Shown piece by piece: positions 44,541-53,038 of a stretch of DNA of 64,000 bases; the first letter of the stretch is position 1, and every line of letters begins with the position of its first letter. The translations under genes were made by a program, and so were the position numbers. The DNA is taken from positions 36,110-100,109 of the forward strand of contig BTUW01000014.1 in NCBI GenBank assembly GCA_045863055.1. The letters are read 5' to 3'. The notes under the pieces were generated by a model. It ran no database searches. It worked only from the letters and a program-made list of their open reading frames with translations, and had not been told where the DNA came from. The DNA comes from UTCHB3 sp008363265. GTDB lineage: Bacteria; Bacteroidota; Ignavibacteria; Ignavibacteriales; Ignavibacteriaceae.

Positions 44541-46443
44541 TGTCTTCTCCCGGTTCTAATTGTGATTTGAATTTGAATTGCGTTTCCATTCCTGTTACAA
44601 AATAAAAGGATACCTCAGCGGAAGGGGCCACCTTGATCTCGGGGATTCTAAGGTTAAAATACTCCGTCATTAGTTTACGAAGGTTTCCGTACGCGTAAGC
44701 ATCATAATATTGTTGAAGTTTTGAGAGTGCTTCCACATAAATGTTTTCGACATCACCCCCCGAAATTTTATAACCTTTGAGTTTCTTTTCGAACGGTGTG
44801 TTTTTCAGCCTTACCTGCTGGGCATTCATAACGATCTTAACGAGAACTCCCAATAAAAAGATGCCGATCTTGTACTCTTTGTTAAAGAATACTTGATTGT
44901 CATCTATGAAAGCCTTTATGGCATCGAGGTCGATGCTTCCCTTCCCGGGTTTTTCGATATCCTGCGGCATTTTCACCTCATGGTTTTTAGTGTTGATCTT
45001 TAGCGAGCCCAGGTAATGGAGGAAGTAGATCACTGAGATCGCGTCAATTACAAGTTTTCTTCTTGATTGGTGGGGCTTTTCCTGCAACTCTTGACTGTAG
45101 TTCTCCCTGAATTTGTTCATGAAGGCGGAGTGCAAAGATTCTTCAGAAATTTCAGTTCCGTCAAATACAGCCTGAATTACAGAGTAGTCTTCCTTGTCGA
45201 AAAATGCGAGGAGCTTCCCGAGTCTGAATTTCTGGCGAAACTGAATTTTCTTGCCGGTCTTTTTACCCTTGATCGATTCATTTTCTTCGAAGACAAGATG
45301 ACGGGCAAAAACGGGGTGGGTTTCCACATGGTCTTTTGCCTCGACAAATATTTTTTTGAAACGGGAAGGGAATACTTCTTCGATGTGAGATTTAAGCCTT
45401 ATTGCTCCGGTCGTCATGTTCTTCTGATAAAAGATCATGTCAACATTGAAAAAGTTATTTTGTTCTGCCATGTAGAGCATCAAATCATCTTCGTAAGCTT
45501 CCTGATTGCTTCTATCAACATTATTATATTCTTTGAAGAGTTCGTAGACCACTCTTTCTTGCTCAGGATCGGATACCAACACCCTCGGAACAGCCATATA
45601 GGGCCTTCCATAAAAGTAGTAGCTGAGTTCGTTTTCGATCACCCTGGATCCAAGGTAGAAGTTCGCGGCACACTCGGAACATACAGGGTAATTCTTCCAC
45701 GCAAGTTTCATATTGAAGTAATTCGCCAAATAACCCTTTTTATCGACAGTATAATATTTGAAAGGTGAAGCGAAACCGTGAAGCCTTGGTGCAGTTCTCA
45801 TGCAGATGGAACAGGCCGAGTCTTTCCCCTCTGAAATCACACCGGTGAAAGTACTCAACCCCTCTGTAGCATGATTGACCAGTGCTTTTCTGAACAGCAG
45901 AAGTTCATCCGGTAGAATCTCTCTTCCTTCATCTTCAAGAATCAGGGACAGCCCGCATTTGAATTTTACCTTCGCATCGAGTGGTGAGTATACCTCAAAA
46001 AGGGCCTGACCGATACGTTGAAGGTTTTCAACCCAACAGGCCTTGATCATTTTAAATAACTCGCGCTCATATTGAAGATCATCGCCGGCAAGTGTGATAA
46101 GCCGTGGTATCACAAAATTAAGGATCGTATCAACCTTCTTGTTCCTGTAGGTCTTCTCATCCTCGAATGATCCAAATTTTGTGGTAACGGTAATATCCCC
46201 GCCGTTTGATGCGCCTTTCCGGTAGGCGTATTTTTTGTAAGAGATATCGCTGTATGGACGGATGTCGACGTGAGAAAAAGTAATTGTTGAGGAGTCGTTT
46301 TGGCGGTGTAGTCTAAATACAGGGGAGATGATCATATGTTGATCCCCCGGGAACATATTCTCTGCGTACAGTTCCCAGTCTTCTTTGGCGTTAAGATCTT
46401 GTCGATAGATCCTGCCCAGGGCCGTTACAGCTCTGTCGTTCAT
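44533..46443 (-). CDS. cas8b: Cas8b/Csh1 large subunit of type I-B Cascade
   Basis: A 636-aa first gene of the cas operon. A zinc-finger pair, CSICMRTAPRLHG (about residue 211) and YPVCSECAANF (about 253), matches the TM1802/Csh1 Cas8b family. Cas8b recognises the PAM and recruits Cas3. The context confirms it: cas7 and cas5 follow directly. A GGTGAT ribosome binding site precedes the ATG, and an AT-rich upstream region carries two palindromes that may regulate the operon. There is no evidence of truncation. Confidence 0.92.
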   Translation of the reverse strand: MNDRAVTALGRIYRQDLNAKEDWELYAENMFPGDQHMIISPVFRLHRQNDSSTITFSHVDIRPYSDISYKKYAYRKGASNGGDITVTTKFGSFEDEKTYRNKKVDTILNFVIPRLITLAGDDLQYERELFKMIKACWVENLQRIGQALFEVYSPLDAKVKFKCGLSLILEDEGREILPDELLLFRKALVNHATEGLSTFTGVISEGKDSACSICMRTAPRLHGFASPFKYYTVDKKGYLANYFNMKLAWKNYPVCSECAANFYLGSRVIENELSYYFYGRPYMAVPRVLVSDPEQERVVYELFKEYNNVDRSNQEAYEDDLMLYMAEQNNFFNVDMIFYQKNMTTGAIRLKSHIEEVFPSRFKKIFVEAKDHVETHPVFARHLVFEENESIKGKKTGKKIQFRQKFRLGKLLAFFDKEDYSVIQAVFDGTEISEESLHSAFMNKFRENYSQELQEKPHQSRRKLVIDAISVIYFLHYLGSLKINTKNHEVKMPQDIEKPGKGSIDLDAIKAFIDDNQVFFNKEYKIGIFLLGVLVKIVMNAQQVRLKNTPFEKKLKGYKISGGDVENIYVEALSKLQQYYDAYAYGNLRKLMTEYFNLRIPEIKVAPSAEVSFYFVTGMETQFKFKSQLEPGEDNE

Positions 46444-46477
46444 AATATCACCAGTGTTAAATAGAAAAAACTCATCT

Positions 46478-46493
46478 TGACTTAATAGAGTCA
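46478..46493. promoter_or_regulatory. Inverted repeat TGACT-N6-AGTCA upstream of cas8b
   Basis: A perfect 5-bp inverted repeat 35-50 nt upstream of the cas8b start, in the position of an operator for the cas promoter. The binding protein is unknown and the repeat is short. Confidence 0.3.
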
Positions 46494-46610
46494 GGAAATT
46501 TCACTTTTTCCAAATTAAGAAAAAATATTTTCATAGCAATCACTTTTTGATGTAGATTTTAAAAATCATATTGTCTACATATCAGCGGCATTCGATCCCG
46601 GTTGGCAATT

Positions 46611-46628
46611 AATTTCATGCATGAAATT
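46611..46628. promoter_or_regulatory. 18-bp perfect palindrome upstream of the cas operon
   Basis: AATTTCATGCATGAAATT reads identically on both strands. It lies 168-185 nt upstream of cas8b and 21 nt from the right direct repeat. It could be a dimeric regulator site or mark the element end. There is no second copy at the left boundary. Confidence 0.4.
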
Positions 46629-46649
46629 TTAAGAACTCCCAAAACTTAA

Positions 46650-46686
46650 GAGTTAATTCATGCAATTTTGTATCATTGAATGATCA
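46650..46686 (+). repeat. Right copy of the 37-bp direct repeat flanking the CRISPR-Cas island
   Basis: Same orientation as 28397-28433. The 23-bp core (46664-46686) is exact, and the next bases (TTTT after one mismatch) also agree. The copies bound an 18.2-kb segment containing only the orphan small gene, the array and the cas operon. Confidence 0.75.
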
Positions 46687-46689
46687 TTT

Positions 46690-47072
46690 TTTATTGGGGT
46701 GGGATGGCGGGGTTATTTTTTGGAGATGGAAATATTGCTCTACCTCTACCCCTGTTGAANNNNNNNNNNNNNNNNNNNNNNNNNNNNNNNNNNNNNNNNN
46801 NNNNNNNNNNNNNNNNNNNNNNNNNNNNNNNNNNNNNNNNNNNNNNNNNNNNNNNNNNNCCCCTGTTGAACCCCTGGCGGGGTTATTTTTTGGAGATGGA
46901 AATATTGCTCTACCCCTACCCCTGTTGAACCCCTACCCCTGTAAAACCCCTGGCGGGGTTATTTTTGCTGATGGAACTTCTGCCCTACCCCTGTTGAACC
47001 CCTGGCGGGGTTATATTTAGAAGATGGAAATATTGCTCTACCCCTACCCCTGTTGAACCCCCGGCGGGGTTG
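46690..47072 (-). repeat. REP-like palindromic repeat cluster, right of the CRISPR island
   Basis: At least four units of CTACCCCTGTTGAACCCC followed by TGGCGGGGTT, the reverse complement of the units at 27.1 kb. They are separated by GGAGATGGAAATATTGCTC-type spacers. The cluster contains the assembly gap. The following stretch to 47216 has other short inverted repeats (GGGCTACCATATGTCGCCC) but no gene. Confidence 0.85.
46760..46859. other. Assembly gap of 100 N
   Basis: Exactly 100 unknown bases, the conventional scaffold-gap length, inside the REP-like cluster. The true distance and the number of repeat units are unknown, and sequence could be missing here. Confidence 0.98.
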
Positions 47073-47216
47073 GCCTGCCCTACCGACATATCGCCCGTGC
47101 AGGGCGATTCCCCGCGCTGACGCACGGGGCTACCATATGTCGCCCACCAAGGTGGGCTAATCCTGTTAATCCTTTAATCCTGCTAATCCCCCGAAGGGGC
47201 AAGCTGATTCAGACAG

Positions 47217-47867
47217 TTATTTCTTCCTGCGGTAAAGTACAAATCCAACAGCGGCAACAACGAGGACACCGCCGATGAGGTAGTATACAAAATAGTTGGG
47301 TTCCTGCGGGGCGAAGGTGGCTTCGATGTATTTGCCTTCGCCGATCTGGTCGAGGGTGAACTCCCAGATGTACTTGTCACCGTCGGTTTTTTGGGCGTTA
47401 TGGGTTACCATCTCACCGTCGAACTCGAAGATGAAGGTCTGTTTCACGGGATTGCGGGGGTCGGGTTTTTCCGGTTGGGGTTTAAGGTACTGTGAGAATT
47501 TCACCTGACCGGCGGCACCGTCTTCGAAGAAGATATCGAACCGGTTGAACAGGGGGCTGGCATTAAGGTCGGTGACGGTTTTGAATTCGATCTCCATTTC
47601 AGCCGACCACTGATCACCCTCCTTCATTTCGCTTGAAATCTTTTTGATGGTGTAGCCTTCGAAGGTGAAATCTTTTCGAATTGTAGCTGTGTCAAATCTT
47701 TGGGCCAGTTCACGACCCTGTACCGAGCCGGGGGGGAAGGAGTAGCGGATCGTCATCGACCCGCTCCCGTCCCTCCGAATTTCGCCTTCCTGAGTGTAGT
47801 CGAGGCAACCTGTCGAGAGAAAAGACAGCAGAAGGAGCGGAAAAAGTACGGAAAGATATCTTTTCAT
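47217..47867 (-). CDS. LppM/DUF3153-like lipoprotein with C-terminal membrane helix
   Basis: A 216-aa protein with a lipobox at the end of the signal peptide (LSFLSTGC, lipidated Cys about residue 21). An extracytoplasmic beta-rich domain follows (EGEIRRDGSGSMTIRYSFP, a strand pattern of the LppM/DUF3153 family). A C-terminal membrane helix (YFVYYLIGGVLVVAAVGFVLY) is followed by RRKK, which anchors the protein at both ends with the domain outside. It lies 11 nt after the ATP-grasp gene, same strand. LppM-like proteins are envelope proteins of uncertain role. Confidence 0.7.
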   Translation of the reverse strand: MKRYLSVLFPLLLLSFLSTGCLDYTQEGEIRRDGSGSMTIRYSFPPGSVQGRELAQRFDTATIRKDFTFEGYTIKKISSEMKEGDQWSAEMEIEFKTVTDLNASPLFNRFDIFFEDGAAGQVKFSQYLKPQPEKPDPRNPVKQTFIFEFDGEMVTHNAQKTDGDKYIWEFTLDQIGEGKYIEATFAPQEPNYFVYYLIGGVLVVAAVGFVLYRRKK

Positions 47868-47878
47868 CAGGCCTTACC

Positions 47879-49090
47879 TCAATTGGCTGCTTTATCGCCC
47901 ATCGGGACGAAGTGGAAGAATTCGTTGTAGAACCTTTGAACGTACTCATCGAGTAGTTTTGTTGTCCTGTCAAATTTCGGTGAGGATATCACCAGACCGG
48001 CATGATACTGCTTCCGCAGGCGCCACACCACTTCGGGATCGCTGAAAACGCTCATGTCGGGCCACTCCTGCTTGGCGAGTGAGTTTAGAAGTGCAGCGTA
48101 GTTCTTCTGAAGTTTTGGTGCTTTGTACTTTTTGCCGTCGTCGAGGGTTTCGAGGCGTGCCCACTCGGCCCAGAGGTTAAGGCCTGTGGCTGCCTTAACA
48201 AGTTCTACAATATTGGCGCCGCCCACCCGTGCCGAGGTTTCGAGGAAGTAGATGTTCCCGTCGTGTCCCTTGATGAACTCGGTGTGGTTAACACCGGTCT
48301 TCATGCCGAGGTCTTTCATCACGTTGGCGTTCATTTCGAGGAGGCGTTTTTCATCCTCACTGCCGCGGAGGACGTTGCGCGTGGTGAAAACCCTTCCCTG
48401 GTGCGCCACTTCGAGCGGGGGAAGGCCATAAGCACTAACGATGGCGAATTTAATTTCATGCTCCTGGATGATCGAATCGACGTGGAAGATATCGCCGGGG
48501 ATGAACTTCTCCATCAGGTAGTTCGACTGTTCATCGCCGAGGGCGTTGATAACCTCCCAGGCGTGTTCGCGCGATTCCAGTTTTTTCATGCCGATCGATC
48601 CGGCCTGCATTCTCGGTTTCAGGATGTAGGGGGGCTCCTTTTTTGCCATGAATCGGTTGATCTGATCGTGGTTGAGGACGTGAACGAACTCGGGGACAAG
48701 GACACCCTTCTCGAGGGCTTTCATGCGCATCGAGTATTTATCCCTGAAGTAGCGCATCGTGGTCTCACCCATGCCGGGAACGCGGAGGTGTTCGCGGAGC
48801 GCTGCCGCCTTTTCAACGTCGAAGTCATCGAGGGCTACAATTCTGTCGATCACAACCGTGCGCGCGACGAAGCTGACGGCCTTGATCAGGTCGTGGAGGT
48901 TCCATTCCTTGTCAACGTCGGGCATGAAGTAGAGGTCGTCGATGCTTTCGCGTGGCCAGGGCTCATTTTCGAGGCTCTTTGAGGTAATGAAGATAACGCG
49001 CCATCCGAGCCTGTGGGCTTCGACGAGGAAGTCACTCCCTTTGAAGTAGCTCGAGATGCAAAGTATTGTTTTCTTTCTTGGATCTGACAT
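47879..49090 (-). CDS. ATP-grasp family ligase
   Basis: A 403-aa protein. The N-terminal Rossmann-like pre-ATP-grasp part (TILCISSYFKGSDFLVEAHR) leads into the ATP-grasp fold. The ATP-binding strand YILKPRMQAGSIGMKKL lies at ~150-166, and the magnesium/catalytic segment NHTEFIKGHDGNIYFLETSARVGGAN (two halves) at ~266-291. It catalyses ATP-dependent carboxylate-amine or carboxylate-thiol ligation. The family is carbamoyl-phosphate-synthase/PurK-like, but the substrate cannot be read. It is co-directional with the lipoprotein gene 11 nt downstream and divergent from pepT. Confidence 0.82.
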   Translation of the reverse strand: MSDPRKKTILCISSYFKGSDFLVEAHRLGWRVIFITSKSLENEPWPRESIDDLYFMPDVDKEWNLHDLIKAVSFVARTVVIDRIVALDDFDVEKAAALREHLRVPGMGETTMRYFRDKYSMRMKALEKGVLVPEFVHVLNHDQINRFMAKKEPPYILKPRMQAGSIGMKKLESREHAWEVINALGDEQSNYLMEKFIPGDIFHVDSIIQEHEIKFAIVSAYGLPPLEVAHQGRVFTTRNVLRGSEDEKRLLEMNANVMKDLGMKTGVNHTEFIKGHDGNIYFLETSARVGGANIVELVKAATGLNLWAEWARLETLDDGKKYKAPKLQKNYAALLNSLAKQEWPDMSVFSDPEVVWRLRKQYHAGLVISSPKFDRTTKLLDEYVQRFYNEFFHFVPMGDKAAN

Positions 49091-49201
49091 CGTAACACCT
49101 ATATTAAATTTTCCTGGTATGTAAGATAAAATATTGAACTGAATAACGAAAAAATATCTTCATCCGTGAAATTAAAAAAAGGATGTGACGGAAAAAAACA
49201 A

Positions 49202-49230
49202 TTGAAAATCGTCGGAATTTTCTCTATTAT
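49202..49230 (+). promoter_or_regulatory. Possible promoter of pepT
   Basis: TTGAAA (49202-49207), a 17-nt spacer, then TATTAT (49225-49230), 36 nt before the ATG. It matches the generic sigma-70 pattern rather than the Bacteroidota one, and the region is AT-rich, so chance is possible. Confidence 0.3.
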
Positions 49231-49265
49231 TCGTATCTGTTTTTAAAAATAACCGGGAGAATAGA

Positions 49266-50516
49266 ATGTTTGACCCAAACTATAAATTCACTGTAGTTGA
49301 CCGTTTTCTTAAGTATGTAAAGATAGACACACAGTCGGATGACGAAGCTCCACAGTTCCCGACGACGCAGAAGCAGCTCGACCTTTCGCGCGTTCTGGTT
49401 GATGAACTGCAGGAGCTCGGGCTGACCGATGCCCACCTGGATGAGCACGGTTACGTTTACGCGACGCTTCCTTCGAACACCGCGAAGGATGTCCCCGTGA
49501 TCGGTTTTATTGCCCACGTCGACACCTCACCCGCGATCAGCGGCAAGGATGTGAAGCCGGTAATCCACAAAAATTACAACGGAGAGGATATCGTGCTCCC
49601 CGGCGACACTTCGAAAGTGATAGATGTTGCCTCGAACCCTGAACTGAAGGAGATGAAAGGCTATGATATCATCACCACCGACGGCACAACGCTCCTCGGC
49701 GCGGATGACAAGGCGGGAATCGCCGAAATAATGGATGCCCTCGCTTACCTGACCGCCCATCCTGAAGTGAAGCACGGAACGATCAAGATCTGCTTTACCC
49801 CCGATGAAGAAGTGGGAAGAGGTACCGAGCACTTCGACGTGAAGGGTTTCGGAGCAAAATATGCCTACACCATCGACGGCTCGAGCCGCGGTGAAGTGGA
49901 AACCGAGACTTTCAGCGCCGATGCTGTTGTTATCACCATCCACGGAAAGAACGTGCACCCGGGATACGCCAAGAACAAGATGATCAACTCGATCAGGGTT
50001 GCCTCACGTTTCATGGAGACACTTCCGAAAAACACCCTTTGCCCCGAGACAACAGAAGGACGTGAAGGCTACGTTCATTGCGTCGCTTTCAACGGAAGTG
50101 AGGAAAAGACGGTTCTTAAGTTCATCATCAGGGATTTCATCGATGAGAAACTGAAGGATTATGAAAGATACCTCGAGAACCTTCTCGCGAGCGTTGTGAA
50201 CGATTACCCCGGTGCTCGCTACGAGTTCCAGGTGATCGAGCAGTACAGGAACATGAAGTATGTTCTCGATCAGCACCCTGAAGTGGAGGCCAACGCGCTT
50301 GAGGCCCTCGCGAGGCTGAACGTTGCCCCGATACAGTCAGCGATCAGAGGCGGTACCGACGGTTCGCGTCTGAGCTACATGGGCATCCCGACACCGAACC
50401 TCTTTGCGGGCGGGCACAACTTCCACGCCGCAACCGAGTGGGTCGCGGTTCAGGATATGGAGATGTCGGTCAGGAATATTGTCACTCTCGCTAATGTGTG
50501 GGAGAGCAAAGCCTAA
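49266..50516 (+). CDS. pepT: Peptidase T (tripeptide aminopeptidase)
   Basis: A 416-aa M20-family dizinc aminopeptidase that removes the N-terminal residue of tripeptides in the cytoplasm. The metal-ligand motifs are present: His84 and Asp86 (GFIAHVDTSP), Asp147 (LLGADDKAG), Glu181/Glu182 (TPDEEVGRGTEHF), and a late His in FAGGHNFHAATE. The length and the start (MFDPNYKFTVVDRFLKYVKI) match PepT. A GGGAGA ribosome binding site lies 7 nt before the ATG. A strong terminator follows the stop. It is monocistronic and divergent from the ATP-grasp gene. Confidence 0.95.
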   Translation: MFDPNYKFTVVDRFLKYVKIDTQSDDEAPQFPTTQKQLDLSRVLVDELQELGLTDAHLDEHGYVYATLPSNTAKDVPVIGFIAHVDTSPAISGKDVKPVIHKNYNGEDIVLPGDTSKVIDVASNPELKEMKGYDIITTDGTTLLGADDKAGIAEIMDALAYLTAHPEVKHGTIKICFTPDEEVGRGTEHFDVKGFGAKYAYTIDGSSRGEVETETFSADAVVITIHGKNVHPGYAKNKMINSIRVASRFMETLPKNTLCPETTEGREGYVHCVAFNGSEEKTVLKFIIRDFIDEKLKDYERYLENLLASVVNDYPGARYEFQVIEQYRNMKYVLDQHPEVEANALEALARLNVAPIQSAIRGGTDGSRLSYMGIPTPNLFAGGHNFHAATEWVAVQDMEMSVRNIVTLANVWESKA

Positions 50517-50542
50517 AGGCCGCTTACAGCTTTAAAGCAGAA

Positions 50543-50578
50543 GAGGCTGCTCCTTGCGTGGGGCAGCCTCTTTTTTTT
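50543..50578 (+). terminator. Rho-independent terminator of pepT
   Basis: GAGGCTGC (50543-50550) pairs with GCAGCCTC (50563-50570), then T8. The following minus-strand gene converges on it. Confidence 0.9.
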
Positions 50579-50595
50579 AAGTTACAACGGGGTGG

Positions 50596-52863
50596 TCAGA
50601 TCTTCCGCTTTTTGCGGTCGAGGTTCGCGGGTTCTTCAACCTTGTCCCTGATCCACGCCTGATCTTTGTAGACATCCACACCGAGGGCGTAGAAATTGAT
50701 CTTCTTCAGTGTTTCACCCGAGTAGCCGAGGGGCTTGATCATACGGTCGAGTTCTTCGATCGTGGTGATCCTGTTCATCGCGTCGAGGATTATATAGTAG
50801 AGTTTGTTCCTCTTCCAGTATTTCGAGAGGAAGAGGGTTTCGCCGGGCATTGAAGGGTGATCGTAAGTTACAAAAATGTCGCTCTTCATGATGGTATCCA
50901 GCACTTTTTTCGTGTCGAAATCCCGGAAAACCTCTTCAACCCGTGAAAGGCGCATATCGGGGAACATCTCCTGAAAAGCGAGATTGCTGATGAATCTGGG
51001 ATCGGTTGAGAGGGTTTTCAGATTCTTTTCCCTGTGCTCGAGGAGGCCGTAGTAATTTCCGCCGTAGGTGTCGATAAATGGGACGTTCTGAAGTTTGCTC
51101 GAGAACCCGGTGACGCTAACAACCCTGTCTTTGTTGATCTCGGCAAGGAGTTCCTTCCCGTGCATTACGTGGTTGTTTTTGTTCAGTATCTCGATCAGAT
51201 AGTCATTCACGATCTTCCGCTCACCCGTGTTAACGGAGTTGTGGATGAAGCAGAAAAAGCCGAGATCGGTAACATCCTTCGATCTTCTGAGAATCTGAAC
51301 GAGCTCATATTTCGAACGTACCTGCGGGAAATCCTTCCTTATAAGTTTGAAGAGCACCGAGGCATCGATAACCTTCTTCTCTTTCGCGAGGAAGTCCGCC
51401 ACTATTTCCTGAACCTTTTTCATTGTGCCGCCGCTGACGGAGAGGTGTTTCTCGACACCGAAGACATCCTTGTCGAGCTGTAGCACATTGGGATTCATCC
51501 TGATGTGGCAGAGGGAGACTTTCAGGTCGATGTATTCCCTTCCGTACTGAACCTTTACGGTATCGATTATCTCTTTCAGAGTCATGGCCCTGTCGCTGTT
51601 TTTCAGGGTCTGTTCGGCCATTTCGGGGAGGTTCATTCTTCCGCGGAGGACGTATTTTCCGTCTTTCTCGATCACCTTGAAGAAGCGTATGGCAAGTATG
51701 AGGCGGAATAGGTTAAGCTTGTCCCAGCCTTCGAGGTCGGGGAAATCATTCAGAAACTCGGTAAGAAGAACGCCGTCACGCTCCCTCAGGTAAGACCTTA
51801 GCCTGACATAGAGCGTGTAGAGGGGGTTGTCTTCCCTGTAGATGTTCTGGGAAACAAAAAACTTGTTCGAGTACGACGGAATTCCGGGGTAGATCGTGTT
51901 AAGGAGTCTCACGAAAGGCTCGACATCCATGATCTGGTTCTGGAAGAAATCCTTCTCGATGATCGTGGGAAACTTGATAAGGTGATTCAGGAAGTGGTTC
52001 TGCAGCCGCTTTTCGATCGGCGCGAGGTCGTGTCTTACATCCTCGATGAAAGCGACGAGTTTCTGCCTAACCCTTTCAGATGAGATATTGTGCACTGCTC
52101 CGATCGATCTCATATCGAGGCCTTCTTCAAATCTGAGGCGGATAAAATCGCGTGTACGGTCATCCTGAATATCGATCAGTGATTTGATCCTGACTGCGGT
52201 TTCGAGGATCGGGTCTTTGGAGAGATTCTTCGAGAGCATCTGATCCGATTCCTGGCTGTTGATTATCGCCTGGAAAGATCTCGCCAGATCTGAAAGGCTC
52301 TCTTTTGGCCCCGGGAAGGTCTCAACGTATTCATCGGGGAAGAATGCCAGCAGGTTGTAAAGGTGATATACTTTTTTGAGCCACGGTGTGGTTGATATGT
52401 ATTTCTTGTTTCTGGTGCTGAACTTAAGGAGGTAACGCTTTAACGGTTGCTCGAGCGTATCTTTCAGTTTCGAGTCGATCTCGATCCGCTGATTCTCGAA
52501 GAAGAGGACCTCGGGGAATTTCTCTTTGAGTTCGGTGCCGCTTTTCCTGTCGAGCTTCGTCATTTTCTTGCCCGGCTCACCGTAGAAGAGTTCCGCGATC
52601 AGATCGCGTGTCAGGTCAACCGTAACCCTGCGTATCCTGCTGTCTTTCAGAAGGGTGAGATATTGTACATTTACAATATCCTTGTACTCTTTGGCGTCTA
52701 GCAGCTCAAAGAGCCTCTGACAGTTCTTGGGGAAGAGTGTCGGGTCGATCTCAGAGGGGAATATCGATTCGTCAGGTTGTATCGGTTCGATCCCGCAAAA
52801 CAAGGGAGTTGAAAGCAGCCTGAATTCCTGGCCAGGGTCGTTTGAGTGAATTTTGAATCTCAT
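50596..52863 (-). CDS. Large multi-winged-helix protein with sigma region-4-like segment
   Basis: A 755-aa cytoplasmic protein starting at MRFKIHSNDPG (an upstream TTG at 52875 is less likely). Residues ~230-275 (DDRTRDFIRLRFEEGL…ISSERVRQKLVAFIEDV) resemble sigma-70 region 4, with the helix-turn-helix that reads -35 elements. Further on are repeated winged-helix/HARE-HTH-like units: ~410-465 (AMTLKEIIDTVKVQYG… LDKDVFGV) and ~560-620 (NDYLIEILNKNNHVMHGKELLAEI… YYGLLEH). There is no region 2, so it cannot act as a normal sigma factor. A DNA- or RNA-polymerase-binding regulator is the most that can be inferred. Confidence 0.6.
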   Translation of the reverse strand: MRFKIHSNDPGQEFRLLSTPLFCGIEPIQPDESIFPSEIDPTLFPKNCQRLFELLDAKEYKDIVNVQYLTLLKDSRIRRVTVDLTRDLIAELFYGEPGKKMTKLDRKSGTELKEKFPEVLFFENQRIEIDSKLKDTLEQPLKRYLLKFSTRNKKYISTTPWLKKVYHLYNLLAFFPDEYVETFPGPKESLSDLARSFQAIINSQESDQMLSKNLSKDPILETAVRIKSLIDIQDDRTRDFIRLRFEEGLDMRSIGAVHNISSERVRQKLVAFIEDVRHDLAPIEKRLQNHFLNHLIKFPTIIEKDFFQNQIMDVEPFVRLLNTIYPGIPSYSNKFFVSQNIYREDNPLYTLYVRLRSYLRERDGVLLTEFLNDFPDLEGWDKLNLFRLILAIRFFKVIEKDGKYVLRGRMNLPEMAEQTLKNSDRAMTLKEIIDTVKVQYGREYIDLKVSLCHIRMNPNVLQLDKDVFGVEKHLSVSGGTMKKVQEIVADFLAKEKKVIDASVLFKLIRKDFPQVRSKYELVQILRRSKDVTDLGFFCFIHNSVNTGERKIVNDYLIEILNKNNHVMHGKELLAEINKDRVVSVTGFSSKLQNVPFIDTYGGNYYGLLEHREKNLKTLSTDPRFISNLAFQEMFPDMRLSRVEEVFRDFDTKKVLDTIMKSDIFVTYDHPSMPGETLFLSKYWKRNKLYYIILDAMNRITTIEELDRMIKPLGYSGETLKKINFYALGVDVYKDQAWIRDKVEEPANLDRKKRKI

Positions 52864-53038
52864 GGTCACAAGCAATAAATGTCGGTTAAATCTGTTTCAG
52901 GGTCGCGCCGGAAAACAGTGAGTTATTATCGGTGCTAAAATACTAAAATAGTTAAATGATCACAAACGAATTTTGTAATTCACACAGAAAAAAAAGGTTA
53001 AATGGTTTATAAAGTGGCATCTGGCACAGTGAAACGGT

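Noticed and set aside
46676..47020. Reading frames across the N gap and repeats
   Set aside because: They consist of unknown bases and palindromic repeats, so there is no support for a protein.
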